NCBI GenBank assembly: GCA_963579025.1
Contig: CAUZFZ010000167.1
Coordinates: forward strand, 1-21,272
DNA length: 21,272 nt
From: CAUZFZ01 sp963579025
Lineage (GTDB): Bacteria > Planctomycetota > Planctomycetia > Planctomycetales > Planctomycetaceae
Direction of reading: 5' to 3'
The notes beneath the pieces are model-generated. The model was not told the origin of the DNA, did no database searches, and worked only from the letters and a program-made list of their open reading frames with translations. The stretch's first letter is position 1. Every line of letters starts with the position of its first letter. Below, piece after piece: positions 15,021-21,272 of this stretch. The position numbers and the translations under genes are program-made.

Positions 15021-16954
15021 CGAGGCTCTCCAACATCCATAATGGACAGCTCTTCCGGCTGACTTTGTTCTGCGCCGTGATGGCCGTCGTTCTATCTCGC
15101 GTACTGAACGCAGCCGACGAATCGACCGAGCCGGAGATTACAGAGGCTGAGCGAAGTCACTGGGCATTCCTGCCGCTGGTTCGCCCTGCCCCGCCGAAGA
15201 TTGATGGCAACGATCCAACGATCTGGCACTGGCCGAGAAACACCATCGATCAGTTCATCCTGAGCAAGCTGTTTGGCACCGGGCTGAGCCCGATGCCCGC
15301 AGCGGATCGCGTGACCTTGATTCGACGTCTGACGTTCAACCTGATCGGCCTGCCGCCGACGACGGAACAGATCGACGCGTTTCTGGCCGACGACTCACCC
15401 GATGCATACGGGCGACTCGTCGAGCGGTTGCTGGCATCTCCCGCGTACGGCGAACGTTGGGCTCAGCACTGGCTTGACCTGGCTCGCTTTGCCGAGACCG
15501 ATGGCTTCGAGCATGACAAACTGCGACCCGATGCCTGGAAGTACCGCGACTGGCTGATCGATGCACTCAATGAGGATCTGCCGTTCAACGAATTCGTGCG
15601 ACAGCAACTGGCGGGTGATGAGATCGGTCCGCAGCATCGAGTTGCAACCGGATTCCTGACGTGCGGTCCGGACATGCCGGATATCAACCTGCAGGACGAG
15701 CGCCGGCACAGTTTCATGAACGACATGACCACCACCGTCGGCTCCGTGTTTCTGGGTCTGCAGATTGGTTGTGCGCAATGCCACGATCACAAGTTCGACC
15801 CGATGAGCCAGCTCGACTTCTACCGACTGAGGGCGTTTTTCGATCCGGCGTTCCCCGAACTCGCCCGCAATAAGACCGTGCCGTTGCCGGCCTCCAATAA
15901 TCGAACAACATCAAGCCACCTGATGGTCCGCGGCGACTTCCGCCGTAAGGGAGCAGCCGTCGGACCGGCATACGTGCGAATCGGGAATCCAGACAACGAT
16001 CAGCCAAACGTCAAAGACAACCGAGCCAACCTGCGCTCCGAACTGGCGCGGTGGCTGACGCGCCCAGACCATCCACTCACGACTCGCACGCTGGCGAACC
16101 GGCTCTGGCATTACCACTTCGGGACAGGTCTCAGCGACACGCCCAGTGATTTCGGATTCGGCGGCGACGAACCCGTTCATCTGGAGCTGCTCGACTGGCT
16201 GGCCACTGAGATTCCCCGGCGAGACTGGAGTCTCAAAGAGATGCATCGGCTGATCGTCAACTCCGCGACATGGAGACAGGCAAGTCGCTTGCCAGGTGAC
16301 GCCGATTCCGATCTCGCGCTGATGTGGAATCAAGCTTCGAAACTCGATCCGGAAAATCGACTCCATTCGCGTGGGATACGCCGACGTCTGGAGGGTGAGG
16401 CTATCCGCGACGCCATGCTGTACGCGTCCGGTACGCTGTCACAGCGTCGCAGGGGCCCCGGTATTCGGCCACCGCTACCGGACGAACTCGTCCGCACACT
16501 GTTGCGGAATCAATGGCCGGTCAGCGAAGACCGCGCGGATCATTCACGCCGCAGCGTTTATCTGTTTGTGCGTCGAAATCTCAGGTATCCACTGTTCGAT
16601 GCCTTCGACAAACCGGACACCAACGCAAGCTGCCCGCAGCGCAATCGATCCACCATGGCGCCACAGGCCCTGATAATGCTGAATTCAGAGCAGTCTCTCG
16701 ACGCGGCAACAGCCCTGGCGAATCGTGTTCTGGCACAGGCGCCCGTGGATACAGGTCGGCAGGTTGCCCTCGTGTTTCGAATGACACTCGCCCGCTGGCC
16801 AGACGCGTCGGAACGCGCGCTCGCGACTGAGTTCGTGACCAGGTCGCAGGCAGACGACAGGCAGACGGCTGGGCCCGTATCCGTATCGGTGAACGGCTTG
16901 GTCGATCTTTGCCTGGCACTCTTCAACACGAACGAGTTCATCTACCTCGATTGA
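15017..16954 (+). CDS. DUF1549/DUF1553 (PSCyt2-PSD1) protein
   Basis: A 645-residue exported protein with the planctomycete PSCyt2 (DUF1549, about 85-290) and PSD1 (DUF1553, about 350-620) domains. Its signal segment is residues 12-38. DUF1549 hallmarks are RLTFNLIGLPPT, YGERWAQHWLDLARFAETDGFEHD and the heme-like CAQCHDHKFDPMSQLDFY with CxxCH. DUF1553 hallmarks are LANRLWHYHFGTGL..TPSDFG, ILLDW-like LLDWLATEIPRRDWSLKEMHRLIVNSATWRQ and RRSVYLFVRRNLRYPLFDAFDKPD. The PSCyt1 cytochrome domain that heads many homologues is absent. Partner of the DUF1501 protein, with which it overlaps by 4 bp. GTG 15017 has GAGGAG 8 nt upstream. It is believed to be periplasmic; its reaction is unknown. Confidence 0.92.
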   Translation: MTRLSNIHNGQLFRLTLFCAVMAVVLSRVLNAADESTEPEITEAERSHWAFLPLVRPAPPKIDGNDPTIWHWPRNTIDQFILSKLFGTGLSPMPAADRVTLIRRLTFNLIGLPPTTEQIDAFLADDSPDAYGRLVERLLASPAYGERWAQHWLDLARFAETDGFEHDKLRPDAWKYRDWLIDALNEDLPFNEFVRQQLAGDEIGPQHRVATGFLTCGPDMPDINLQDERRHSFMNDMTTTVGSVFLGLQIGCAQCHDHKFDPMSQLDFYRLRAFFDPAFPELARNKTVPLPASNNRTTSSHLMVRGDFRRKGAAVGPAYVRIGNPDNDQPNVKDNRANLRSELARWLTRPDHPLTTRTLANRLWHYHFGTGLSDTPSDFGFGGDEPVHLELLDWLATEIPRRDWSLKEMHRLIVNSATWRQASRLPGDADSDLALMWNQASKLDPENRLHSRGIRRRLEGEAIRDAMLYASGTLSQRRRGPGIRPPLPDELVRTLLRNQWPVSEDRADHSRRSVYLFVRRNLRYPLFDAFDKPDTNASCPQRNRSTMAPQALIMLNSEQSLDAATALANRVLAQAPVDTGRQVALVFRMTLARWPDASERALATEFVTRSQADDRQTAGPVSVSVNGLVDLCLALFNTNEFIYLD

Positions 16955-17084
16955 ACGGCCGAATTCGCCGCGATGCCATTGAATTGGATGTCGCTGAGTC
17001 GTAAGACTTCAGGCCCTGCCCGGCGCGAATGCAACGTCTGCTCGTGACGCCATATGTATTCTTGTAGACTAGCTCAGGAACTGA

Positions 17085-18074
17085 ATGAATGTTTCTTGCT
17101 GTCAATCGGTTCGTGACGCCTGTTGTTCCGCACTCGAAATTCAGCCTATGAAGATTCCGAACTCTGTCATTTACGTTGTCGGCGATGTGCTCGGGAGCTG
17201 GTATTACAGCCATTCGAAGCTCAATACCCTCTTCGGCGGTTGCGGTTTTCCGGGCGACCCGCCCGACGGCAATTGCGTGGACAAATGCCAGGAGTGGATG
17301 CGTCGGGCCAACCAAACCAGTGGGATAATCCCGCTTGACCTATTGGGCGATGTGCTCGTTGAGTTCATGAACTTTGATCGCGATGCTGACCAGAAGTGGC
17401 TACATGGTCGTGATCAAGTCATCAAGGTATTGACCAAGAACAATCTCGCTATCGATTTCAATGGAGTAATCTCGTCCACGACGTCGCGCGACACACTCAG
17501 TCCATTGCCATCAATGAAACCTGTGCAGCCGCAACCTGCGTCTCAGTTCGTTCAACCACCGATGAGCGAAATCACGGTCTTCCTCAGCTACAGCCATGAC
17601 TCCGACTTCCACCGCGAACGGGTTCTCGATTTGTCCGAGCGGCTTCGCGCTGACGGGATCGCGACGATCCTCGATCGCTACGTGGAAAAAGGCTCGCCGC
17701 CCGAAGGTTGGCCGAGCTGGATGATGAATGGGCTCAACGCGGCAACGCACATCGTGTGCGTTTGTACGGAGACCTATCGCCGCCGGTTCCTGGGGCAGGA
17801 AGTCCTTGGCAAAGGCAAGGGCGTGGATTGGGAAGGGGCACTCGTCACTCAGGCACTCTATGACGCACGCAGCCGGACAAACAGATTTATCCCCGTCCTG
17901 TTTATACCTGCCGACGAGCCCCACATTCCGGAACCGCTGCGTCCTCAGACACATTACGTACTCGATTCCGAAGCCAGCTACCAAGCGTTCTACGATGCGC
18001 TGCTTGATCAAGCTGGCGTCACGCCGGGAGCCGTCGGCACGTTGAAACACAAGCCGCGACCGGCCAGCCTCTGA
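17085..18074 (+). CDS. SEFIR (TIR-like) domain protein with unassigned N-terminal module
   Basis: A 329-residue protein. Residues 163-310 form a SEFIR domain, the TIR-like fold of bacterial conflict proteins and IL-17 receptor signalling: ITVFLSYSHDS, LRADGIATILDRY, GWPSWM (208-213), VCTETYRRRF, GVDWEGALVTQALYD and RFIPVLFIP. Residues about 22-125 form a separate module with HSKLNTLFGGCG, PGDPPDGNCVDKCQEWMRR and IPLDLLGDVLVEFM. I do not recognise it securely; it recalls N-terminal adaptors of abortive-infection proteins. A Pro/Ser linker joins the two. ATG 17085 has AGGA 5 nt upstream; ATG 17148 is an alternative that begins at the module. The stop at 18072-18074 appears to cut off a C-terminal adaptor that continues in the -1 frame. 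Likely the effector partner of the downstream NTPase. Confidence 0.85.
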   Translation: MNVSCCQSVRDACCSALEIQPMKIPNSVIYVVGDVLGSWYYSHSKLNTLFGGCGFPGDPPDGNCVDKCQEWMRRANQTSGIIPLDLLGDVLVEFMNFDRDADQKWLHGRDQVIKVLTKNNLAIDFNGVISSTTSRDTLSPLPSMKPVQPQPASQFVQPPMSEITVFLSYSHDSDFHRERVLDLSERLRADGIATILDRYVEKGSPPEGWPSWMMNGLNAATHIVCVCTETYRRRFLGQEVLGKGKGVDWEGALVTQALYDARSRTNRFIPVLFIPADEPHIPEPLRPQTHYVLDSEASYQAFYDALLDQAGVTPGAVGTLKHKPRPASL

Positions 18075-18271
18075 CCTTTAGCAACAGCTCAACTCCTCCG
18101 AAACCCATCCCGTCGGCGCCCGTTTCGGCCGCGTTGACAGTGTGGCGTGAAAAACTCGAGTTCTTGCTGGTCGAAGACGCGATTTGTGTCGACCCAGCAA
18201 TGAAGTTCCGGCTGAAGCACTTAATTACCGAAGCCCATGACAAACTTCATGCGCTGGGCGGGGAAGTTTAA
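18075..18271 (+). other. Frame-shifted adaptor-like segment (continuation of the SEFIR gene in the -1 frame)
   Basis: The -1 frame relative to the SEFIR gene is open from 18008 to TAA 18269-18271. After a Pro/Ser linker (STPPKPIPSAPVSA) it encodes a helical-hairpin segment (VWREKLEFLL...EDAICVD...KFRLKHLI...A..KLHAL). Aligned with the start of the NTPase (TWKEQLEHLL...EEAIVVD...KFALEKQI...A..RIAEL), 20 of 48 positions are identical and there are no gaps. The segment has no ATG of its own before the homologous part and no ribosome binding site. It is therefore either the true C-terminus of the SEFIR protein reached by -1 frameshifting, a mutated remnant, or a sequencing error of one missing base between 18008 and 18074. 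Confidence 0.7.
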
Positions 18272-18275
18272 GGTC

Positions 18276-21161
18276 ATGAGCCAAGCCCTCGAAACGTGGA
18301 AAGAGCAACTGGAGCACCTCCTGAATGAGGAAGCCATCGTCGTCGATGGTCTGCAGAAGTTTGCGCTCGAAAAGCAAATCAAGAAAGCCCAAGCAAGAAT
18401 CGCCGAGTTGGAGTCGATCGCGCACAACCGACCGAATTCTAGCCCTGACTCTCTCGACCGCGACATCTCGCGGATCATCAAATACGCCCCGGCGGAACTC
18501 ATCGGACGCGAGGTGGCGACGAAGCTGCTCGACGACGCCTGGGACCAGGCTTGCGGTCGGGTGGCTGGGGTCGAGCGGAGTGAGCCCCCAGCGGAATCCG
18601 CATCCACGACTGGGGGCTCGCGTGGCTCGACCCCAGCCACGCACTCCAATCGACGCCCCCACGTTCTGACCTTCGTCGCGCTGGGTGGTGAGGGGAAGAC
18701 GTCGCTGGTGGCGAAGTGGGCGGCGGGGCTGGCGCATCAGGACTGGCCCGGCTGCGATGCGGTCTTTGCGTGGTCCTTCTACAGCCAGGGGACTCGCGAG
18801 CAAGTGGCGGCTTCCTCAGACTTGTTTCTGCGTGAGGCGCTCACCTTCTTCGGCGACGCGGCGATGGCGGACAGCGCGGAGGGCGCGCACGACAAAGGCC
18901 GGCGGCTGGCCCAGCTTGTGGGCGAGCGGCGGACGCTGCTCATTCTGGATGGCCTGGAGCCGTTGCAATACGCGCCCACTTCGCCCACGCCCGGCGAACT
19001 GCGCGACCAAGGGGTGACCGCCCTGCTCAGCGGGCTGGCCGCCAGCAGCCACGGCCTGTGCGTCGTCACCACCCGCTATTCCATCCCTAACTTGAAAGCC
19101 TTCTGGCAGACCACCGCGCCAGAAGAAAAACTCCTGCGCCTGTCGCGCGAACACGGCGTGCATCTGCTCCAGACGCTCGGCGTCAGGCAGGAAAGCGGGA
19201 CTGCAAAGGAATTCGAGACGCTGGTGGAAGACGTGAAAGGCCACGCACTTACGCTGCACATCATGGGCGGCTTCCTCAAACGCGCCCACCGCGGCGACAT
19301 CCGGCGCCGCGACCTTGTGAATTTTGAGAAGGCCGACGAAAAAATCGATGGCGGCCACGCATTCCGCGCCATGGACGCCTACGTCCACTGGATGACCAGC
19401 GACAGCCCCGAGTCGCAGCGCGAACTCGCCATCCTGCGGCTCCTCGGCCTGTTCGACCGCCCGGCCACCGCCGACTGCATCGACGCCCTGCTCAAAGCTC
19501 CAGCCATCCCTGGCCTGACCGAAGCCCTGGCCGATGTCGCCGAAGACGACTGGACCTTCAGCCTTGATGCGCTTGAAAGCGCTAAGCTCCTGACCGTCAC
19601 CCGCGCTGCCTCCGGCGAACTGCTCGGGCTCGACACGCATCCGCACATTCGCGAATACTTCGCGCGGGAACTACGTAGGATGGGCACTCCTGCCCGTCGA
19701 GATAGCGCGGACGGGCAGGAGTGCCCATCCTACGAAACGACTGAGGCATGGCGGGCCGGGCACCGGCGGCTCTACGAACACCTCTGCGCGAGCACACAGG
19801 AAGGGGACCAGCCCACGCTCGAAGCCCTCCAACCGCTCTACCAGGCCGTGGCCCACGGCTGCCACGCCGGCTTGCAGCAGGAGGCGCTCGACAAGGTTTA
19901 CGTCGCGCGAATCAACAAGGGCATGGGAAGCGACGGATTCTACAGCACGAAAAAACTCGGCGCGTTCGGCTCCGACTTGGGAGCCGTTGCCTGCTTCTTC
20001 GCGAACCCGTGGAGCGACATTGCGACCTCGTTGATCGAACCGGCCCAAGCCTTTCTCCTGAACCAAGCCGCCTATCACCTCCGCGCGTTGGGCCGGTTGA
20101 CCGAGGCCCTCGAGCTGATGCGGGCGGCGCTGGAGATGGGCGTCAAGCAGGAGAATTGGAAGAGCGCCGCCACCCGCGCCAGCAACCTGAGCGAGCTGGA
20201 GCTGACGCTGGGCAAGGTGGCCGAGGCGGCGGGGGACGCCGAGCAGTCCGTGACCTACGCCGACCGCAGCGGCGATGCGTCACAGCGTGGGTTCAATCGA
20301 GAAACCCTCGGCGACACCCTGCACCAGGCGGGCCGCCGGGTCGAGGCGGAGATGCGCTTCCGCGAGGCCGAGCAAATGCAGGCCGAGAGCCAGCCCGACT
20401 ACCCGCTGCTGTATTCGACAGGAGGCTTCCGGTATTGCGACCTGCTCCTCGCCGCCCCCGAGCGCGCCGCGTGGCAGAGTGTCGCTTTTCGCTCTGCGAA
20501 AGAGGCGCCGGATCGCTGCTTTCGCGGAGCGAAAGGCGACACTGAGGATCGGCTCGACGGGAGCCACTCCCTCCCGGACTGCATTGCTGCCTGCCGCGCC
20601 GTCTCTCAGCGCGCGGCGCAGACGCTCAAGTGGATGACAGGCAAGCTCGGCCCCCTCGACATTGCCCTCGACCACCTCACCCTGGGCCGCGCCGCGCTCT
20701 ACGCGGCGGTATTGGCGAAGTCCGAAACCCGAATCAAAGAGGGAGCCGGGGCGGAGGCGGGAGGCTCGAATCCGAAATCCGAAATTGAACAGGCCGTCTC
20801 CGGCCTCCGCCGCGCTGGCCATCAGGGCTATCTTCCGCTCGCCCTTCTCACCTGCGTCTGGCAACGCTTTCTCACCGGCGCGCACACCGGCCCCGAGAGC
20901 GCGCAGAGCGACCTGGACGAAGCCTGGGAAATCGCTGTCCGCGGCCCGATGCCGTTGTTCATGGCGGATGTTCATTTGCATCGGGCAAGGTTGTTTGGAA
21001 CCCCTCTCCCAGCCTCTCCCCAAGAGGGAGAGGAGCAAGTCGAGTACCCGTGGGAGTCGCCCGCCACCGATCTCGCCGCGGCCGAGAAGCTGATCAATGA
21101 CTGCGGCTACCACCGCCGCGACGATGAACTCGCCGACGCCAAAGCCGCAATCCTTGCATGA
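18276..21161 (+). CDS. STAND-type P-loop NTPase with N-terminal adaptor and helical/TPR-like C-terminus
   Basis: A 961-residue protein. Residues 1-48 are the helical-hairpin adaptor shared with the SEFIR gene tail. The NTPase core has Walker A GGEGKTS (137-143), Walker B LLILD ending at Asp225 and VVTTRY (263-268), as in STAND/NB-ARC signalling ATPases; residues about 340-470 look like the helical and winged-helix parts. From about 490 to the end, Ala/Leu/Glu-rich helices (NQAAYHLRALGRLTEALELM, DTLHQAGRRVEAEMRFREAE) resemble TPR units, the usual ligand sensor. The likely role is to oligomerise on sensing a trigger and recruit the SEFIR effector; this is inference from architecture. ATG 18276 is chosen because the adaptor homology begins there; ATG 18237 overlaps the adaptor frame. 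Five repeat elements interrupt it in frame. Base composition appears more GC-rich than its neighbours. Confidence 0.85.
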   Translation: MSQALETWKEQLEHLLNEEAIVVDGLQKFALEKQIKKAQARIAELESIAHNRPNSSPDSLDRDISRIIKYAPAELIGREVATKLLDDAWDQACGRVAGVERSEPPAESASTTGGSRGSTPATHSNRRPHVLTFVALGGEGKTSLVAKWAAGLAHQDWPGCDAVFAWSFYSQGTREQVAASSDLFLREALTFFGDAAMADSAEGAHDKGRRLAQLVGERRTLLILDGLEPLQYAPTSPTPGELRDQGVTALLSGLAASSHGLCVVTTRYSIPNLKAFWQTTAPEEKLLRLSREHGVHLLQTLGVRQESGTAKEFETLVEDVKGHALTLHIMGGFLKRAHRGDIRRRDLVNFEKADEKIDGGHAFRAMDAYVHWMTSDSPESQRELAILRLLGLFDRPATADCIDALLKAPAIPGLTEALADVAEDDWTFSLDALESAKLLTVTRAASGELLGLDTHPHIREYFARELRRMGTPARRDSADGQECPSYETTEAWRAGHRRLYEHLCASTQEGDQPTLEALQPLYQAVAHGCHAGLQQEALDKVYVARINKGMGSDGFYSTKKLGAFGSDLGAVACFFANPWSDIATSLIEPAQAFLLNQAAYHLRALGRLTEALELMRAALEMGVKQENWKSAATRASNLSELELTLGKVAEAAGDAEQSVTYADRSGDASQRGFNRETLGDTLHQAGRRVEAEMRFREAEQMQAESQPDYPLLYSTGGFRYCDLLLAAPERAAWQSVAFRSAKEAPDRCFRGAKGDTEDRLDGSHSLPDCIAACRAVSQRAAQTLKWMTGKLGPLDIALDHLTLGRAALYAAVLAKSETRIKEGAGAEAGGSNPKSEIEQAVSGLRRAGHQGYLPLALLTCVWQRFLTGAHTGPESAQSDLDEAWEIAVRGPMPLFMADVHLHRARLFGTPLPASPQEGEEQVEYPWESPATDLAAAEKLINDCGYHRRDDELADAKAAILA
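18561..18640. repeat. In-frame hairpin repeat 1 inside the NTPase gene
   Basis: Arms 18561-18591 and 18610-18640 pair over 16 bp (GTGGCTGGGGTCGAGC) and 10 bp (GAGCCCCCAG), separated by a 5-nt internal loop. It encodes about 27 residues (VAGVERSEPPAES...) between the ELIGREVATKLLDDAW segment and the strand before Walker A, where related ATPases have a short loop. Confidence 0.8.
19674..19734. repeat. In-frame hairpin repeat 2 inside the NTPase gene
   Basis: Perfect 25-bp arms (19674-19698 and 19710-19734, core GGATGGGCACTCCTGCCCGT) surround an 11-nt spacer. It is read as RRMGTPARRDSADGQECPSY and inserted after REYFARELR, just before WRAGHRRLYEHL, at the junction of the winged-helix and TPR-like regions. 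A second copy lies downstream at 21197-21259. Confidence 0.9.
20478..20543. repeat. In-frame hairpin repeat 3 inside the NTPase gene
   Basis: 25-bp arms (20478-20502 and 20519-20543; AGTGTCGCYTTTCGCTCYGC) differ at two positions, both transitions that would still pair as G-U in RNA. The element is exactly 66 bp, that is 22 codons, read as SVAFRSAKEAPDRCFRGAKG. It sits after LLLAAPERAAWQ in a loop between TPR-like helices. Confidence 0.85.
20721..20786. repeat. In-frame repeat 4 (TCCGAAA-type) inside the NTPase gene
   Basis: TCCGAAACCCGAATC at 20721-20735 is echoed by TCCGAAATCCGAAAT at 20771-20785, flanking a purine-rich GGGAGCCGGGGCGGAGGC stretch. It is read as SETRIKEGAGAEAGGSNPKSE, low-complexity sequence between two helices. 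Runs of AATCCGAAATCCGAAAT are common dispersed repeats in such genomes; it is not a hairpin, so the call is less certain than for the others. Confidence 0.55.
21001..21034. repeat. In-frame CCTCTCCC hairpin repeat 5 inside the NTPase gene
   Basis: CCTCTCCC (21003-21010) and GGGAGAGG (21026-21033) pair perfectly; the CT-rich loop CAGCCTCTCCCCAA echoes the arm. It matches the intergenic hairpin at 2447-2484 in arms and loop. It is read as TPLPASPQEGEE between HRARLFG and YPWESPATDLAAAEKLI. Confidence 0.75.
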
Positions 21162-21175
21162 CTCCCTGTCCCAAA

Positions 21176-21188
21176 GCGGCAGAGCCGC
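21176..21188. repeat. GCGGC-AGA-GCCGC mini-hairpin
   Basis: A 5-bp stem with a 3-nt loop, 14 bp after the NTPase stop, followed by AACCAAAAG. It resembles the element at 10097-10109. It could contribute to 3'-end formation, but no T-tract follows. Confidence 0.4.
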
Positions 21189-21196
21189 AACCAAAA

Positions 21197-21259
21197 GTAG
21201 GATGGGCACTCTTGCCCGTCCATTGCCGGTGCCGGGACGGGCAGGAGTGCCCATCCTAC
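21197..21259. repeat. Intergenic copy of hairpin repeat 2
   Basis: 24-bp arms (21197-21220 and 21236-21259; core GGATGGGCACTCYTGCCCGT) with one mismatch and a 15-nt spacer. Same family as the copy read through inside the NTPase gene at 19674-19734; the arms match nearly base for base while the spacer differs in sequence and length. Confidence 0.9.
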
Positions 21260-21272
21260 GATGCGTGCGCAC

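Noticed and set aside
18041..18074. Programmed -1 frameshift site in the SEFIR gene
   Set aside because: No X-XXY-YYZ slippery heptamer or obvious downstream pseudoknot was found in the overlap, so I report the split adaptor without claiming a mechanism.
18816..19646. Minus-strand open frame of 276 codons within the NTPase gene
   Set aside because: It mirrors the codon pattern of the Walker A/B-bearing frame on the plus strand and has no recognisable domain.
20280..21272. Long open frame on the minus strand opposite the end of the NTPase gene (330 codons)
   Set aside because: It is a shadow of the GC-rich NTPase gene. Its start reads through the 21197-21259 palindrome (HRRMGTPAR...), its content is Arg/Gly/Ala-rich without motifs, and no ribosome binding site is seen.
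1..21272. tRNA or rRNA genes
   Set aside because: I saw no cloverleaf with a TTCRA-type T-loop or rRNA-like conserved stretch in the intergenic regions, though a covariance-model scan was not possible.

Overview
The window looks like chromosomal DNA of a planctomycete. The evidence is gene content: a DUF1501 / DUF1549-DUF1553 pair, a formylglycine sulfatase, a DUF1080 (3-keto-disaccharide hydrolase-like) protein and a secreted PQQ-type beta-propeller, which are expanded families in that phylum. GTG starts, loosely packed genes on both strands and many short palindromic repeats fit as well. I cannot name the genus.

Layout. 1-105 is the tail of an unrecognised gene. 106-425 is a cluster of small palindromes. 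426-635 (-) is a possible small protein. An amino-acid-kinase-fold protein (1003-1620, +) meets an AlkD-like DNA alkylation repair protein (1610-2317, -) tail to tail with an 11-bp overlap. 5548 down to 2491 (-) is a likely operon: beta-propeller protein, DUF1080 protein, GTP cyclohydrolase I (folE), DUF971 protein. Then come a small zinc-ribbon protein and a class III aminotransferase (+), facing an alpha-carbonic anhydrase lipoprotein and an NtrC-type response regulator (-). The regulator has lost two hallmark AAA+ motifs. Next are a secreted sulfatase, a fatty acid desaturase with its own upstream region and probable terminator, and the translationally coupled DUF1501 and DUF1549/DUF1553 genes (all +).

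The accessory part is 17085-21161 (+). A protein with an unassigned N-terminal module and a SEFIR (TIR-like) domain is followed by a 961-residue STAND-type P-loop NTPase with a helical/TPR-like C-terminal half. The NTPase begins with a roughly 48-residue helical-hairpin module. A homologous copy (20 of 48 positions identical by eye) lies just after the SEFIR stop codon, in the -1 frame. The simplest reading is a SEFIR effector that once carried, or by frameshifting still carries, the same adaptor as its NTPase partner. That is the homotypic effector-associated-domain logic of predicted bacterial conflict and immune systems.

The NTPase gene is also interrupted, without loss of frame, by five different short repeat elements, four of them clear hairpins, which appear as extra peptide segments. 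Two of these families also occur outside genes in this window (2447-2484 and 21197-21259). Repeat elements tolerated inside one putative immune NTPase, together with the split adaptor next to it, are the most unusual features here.
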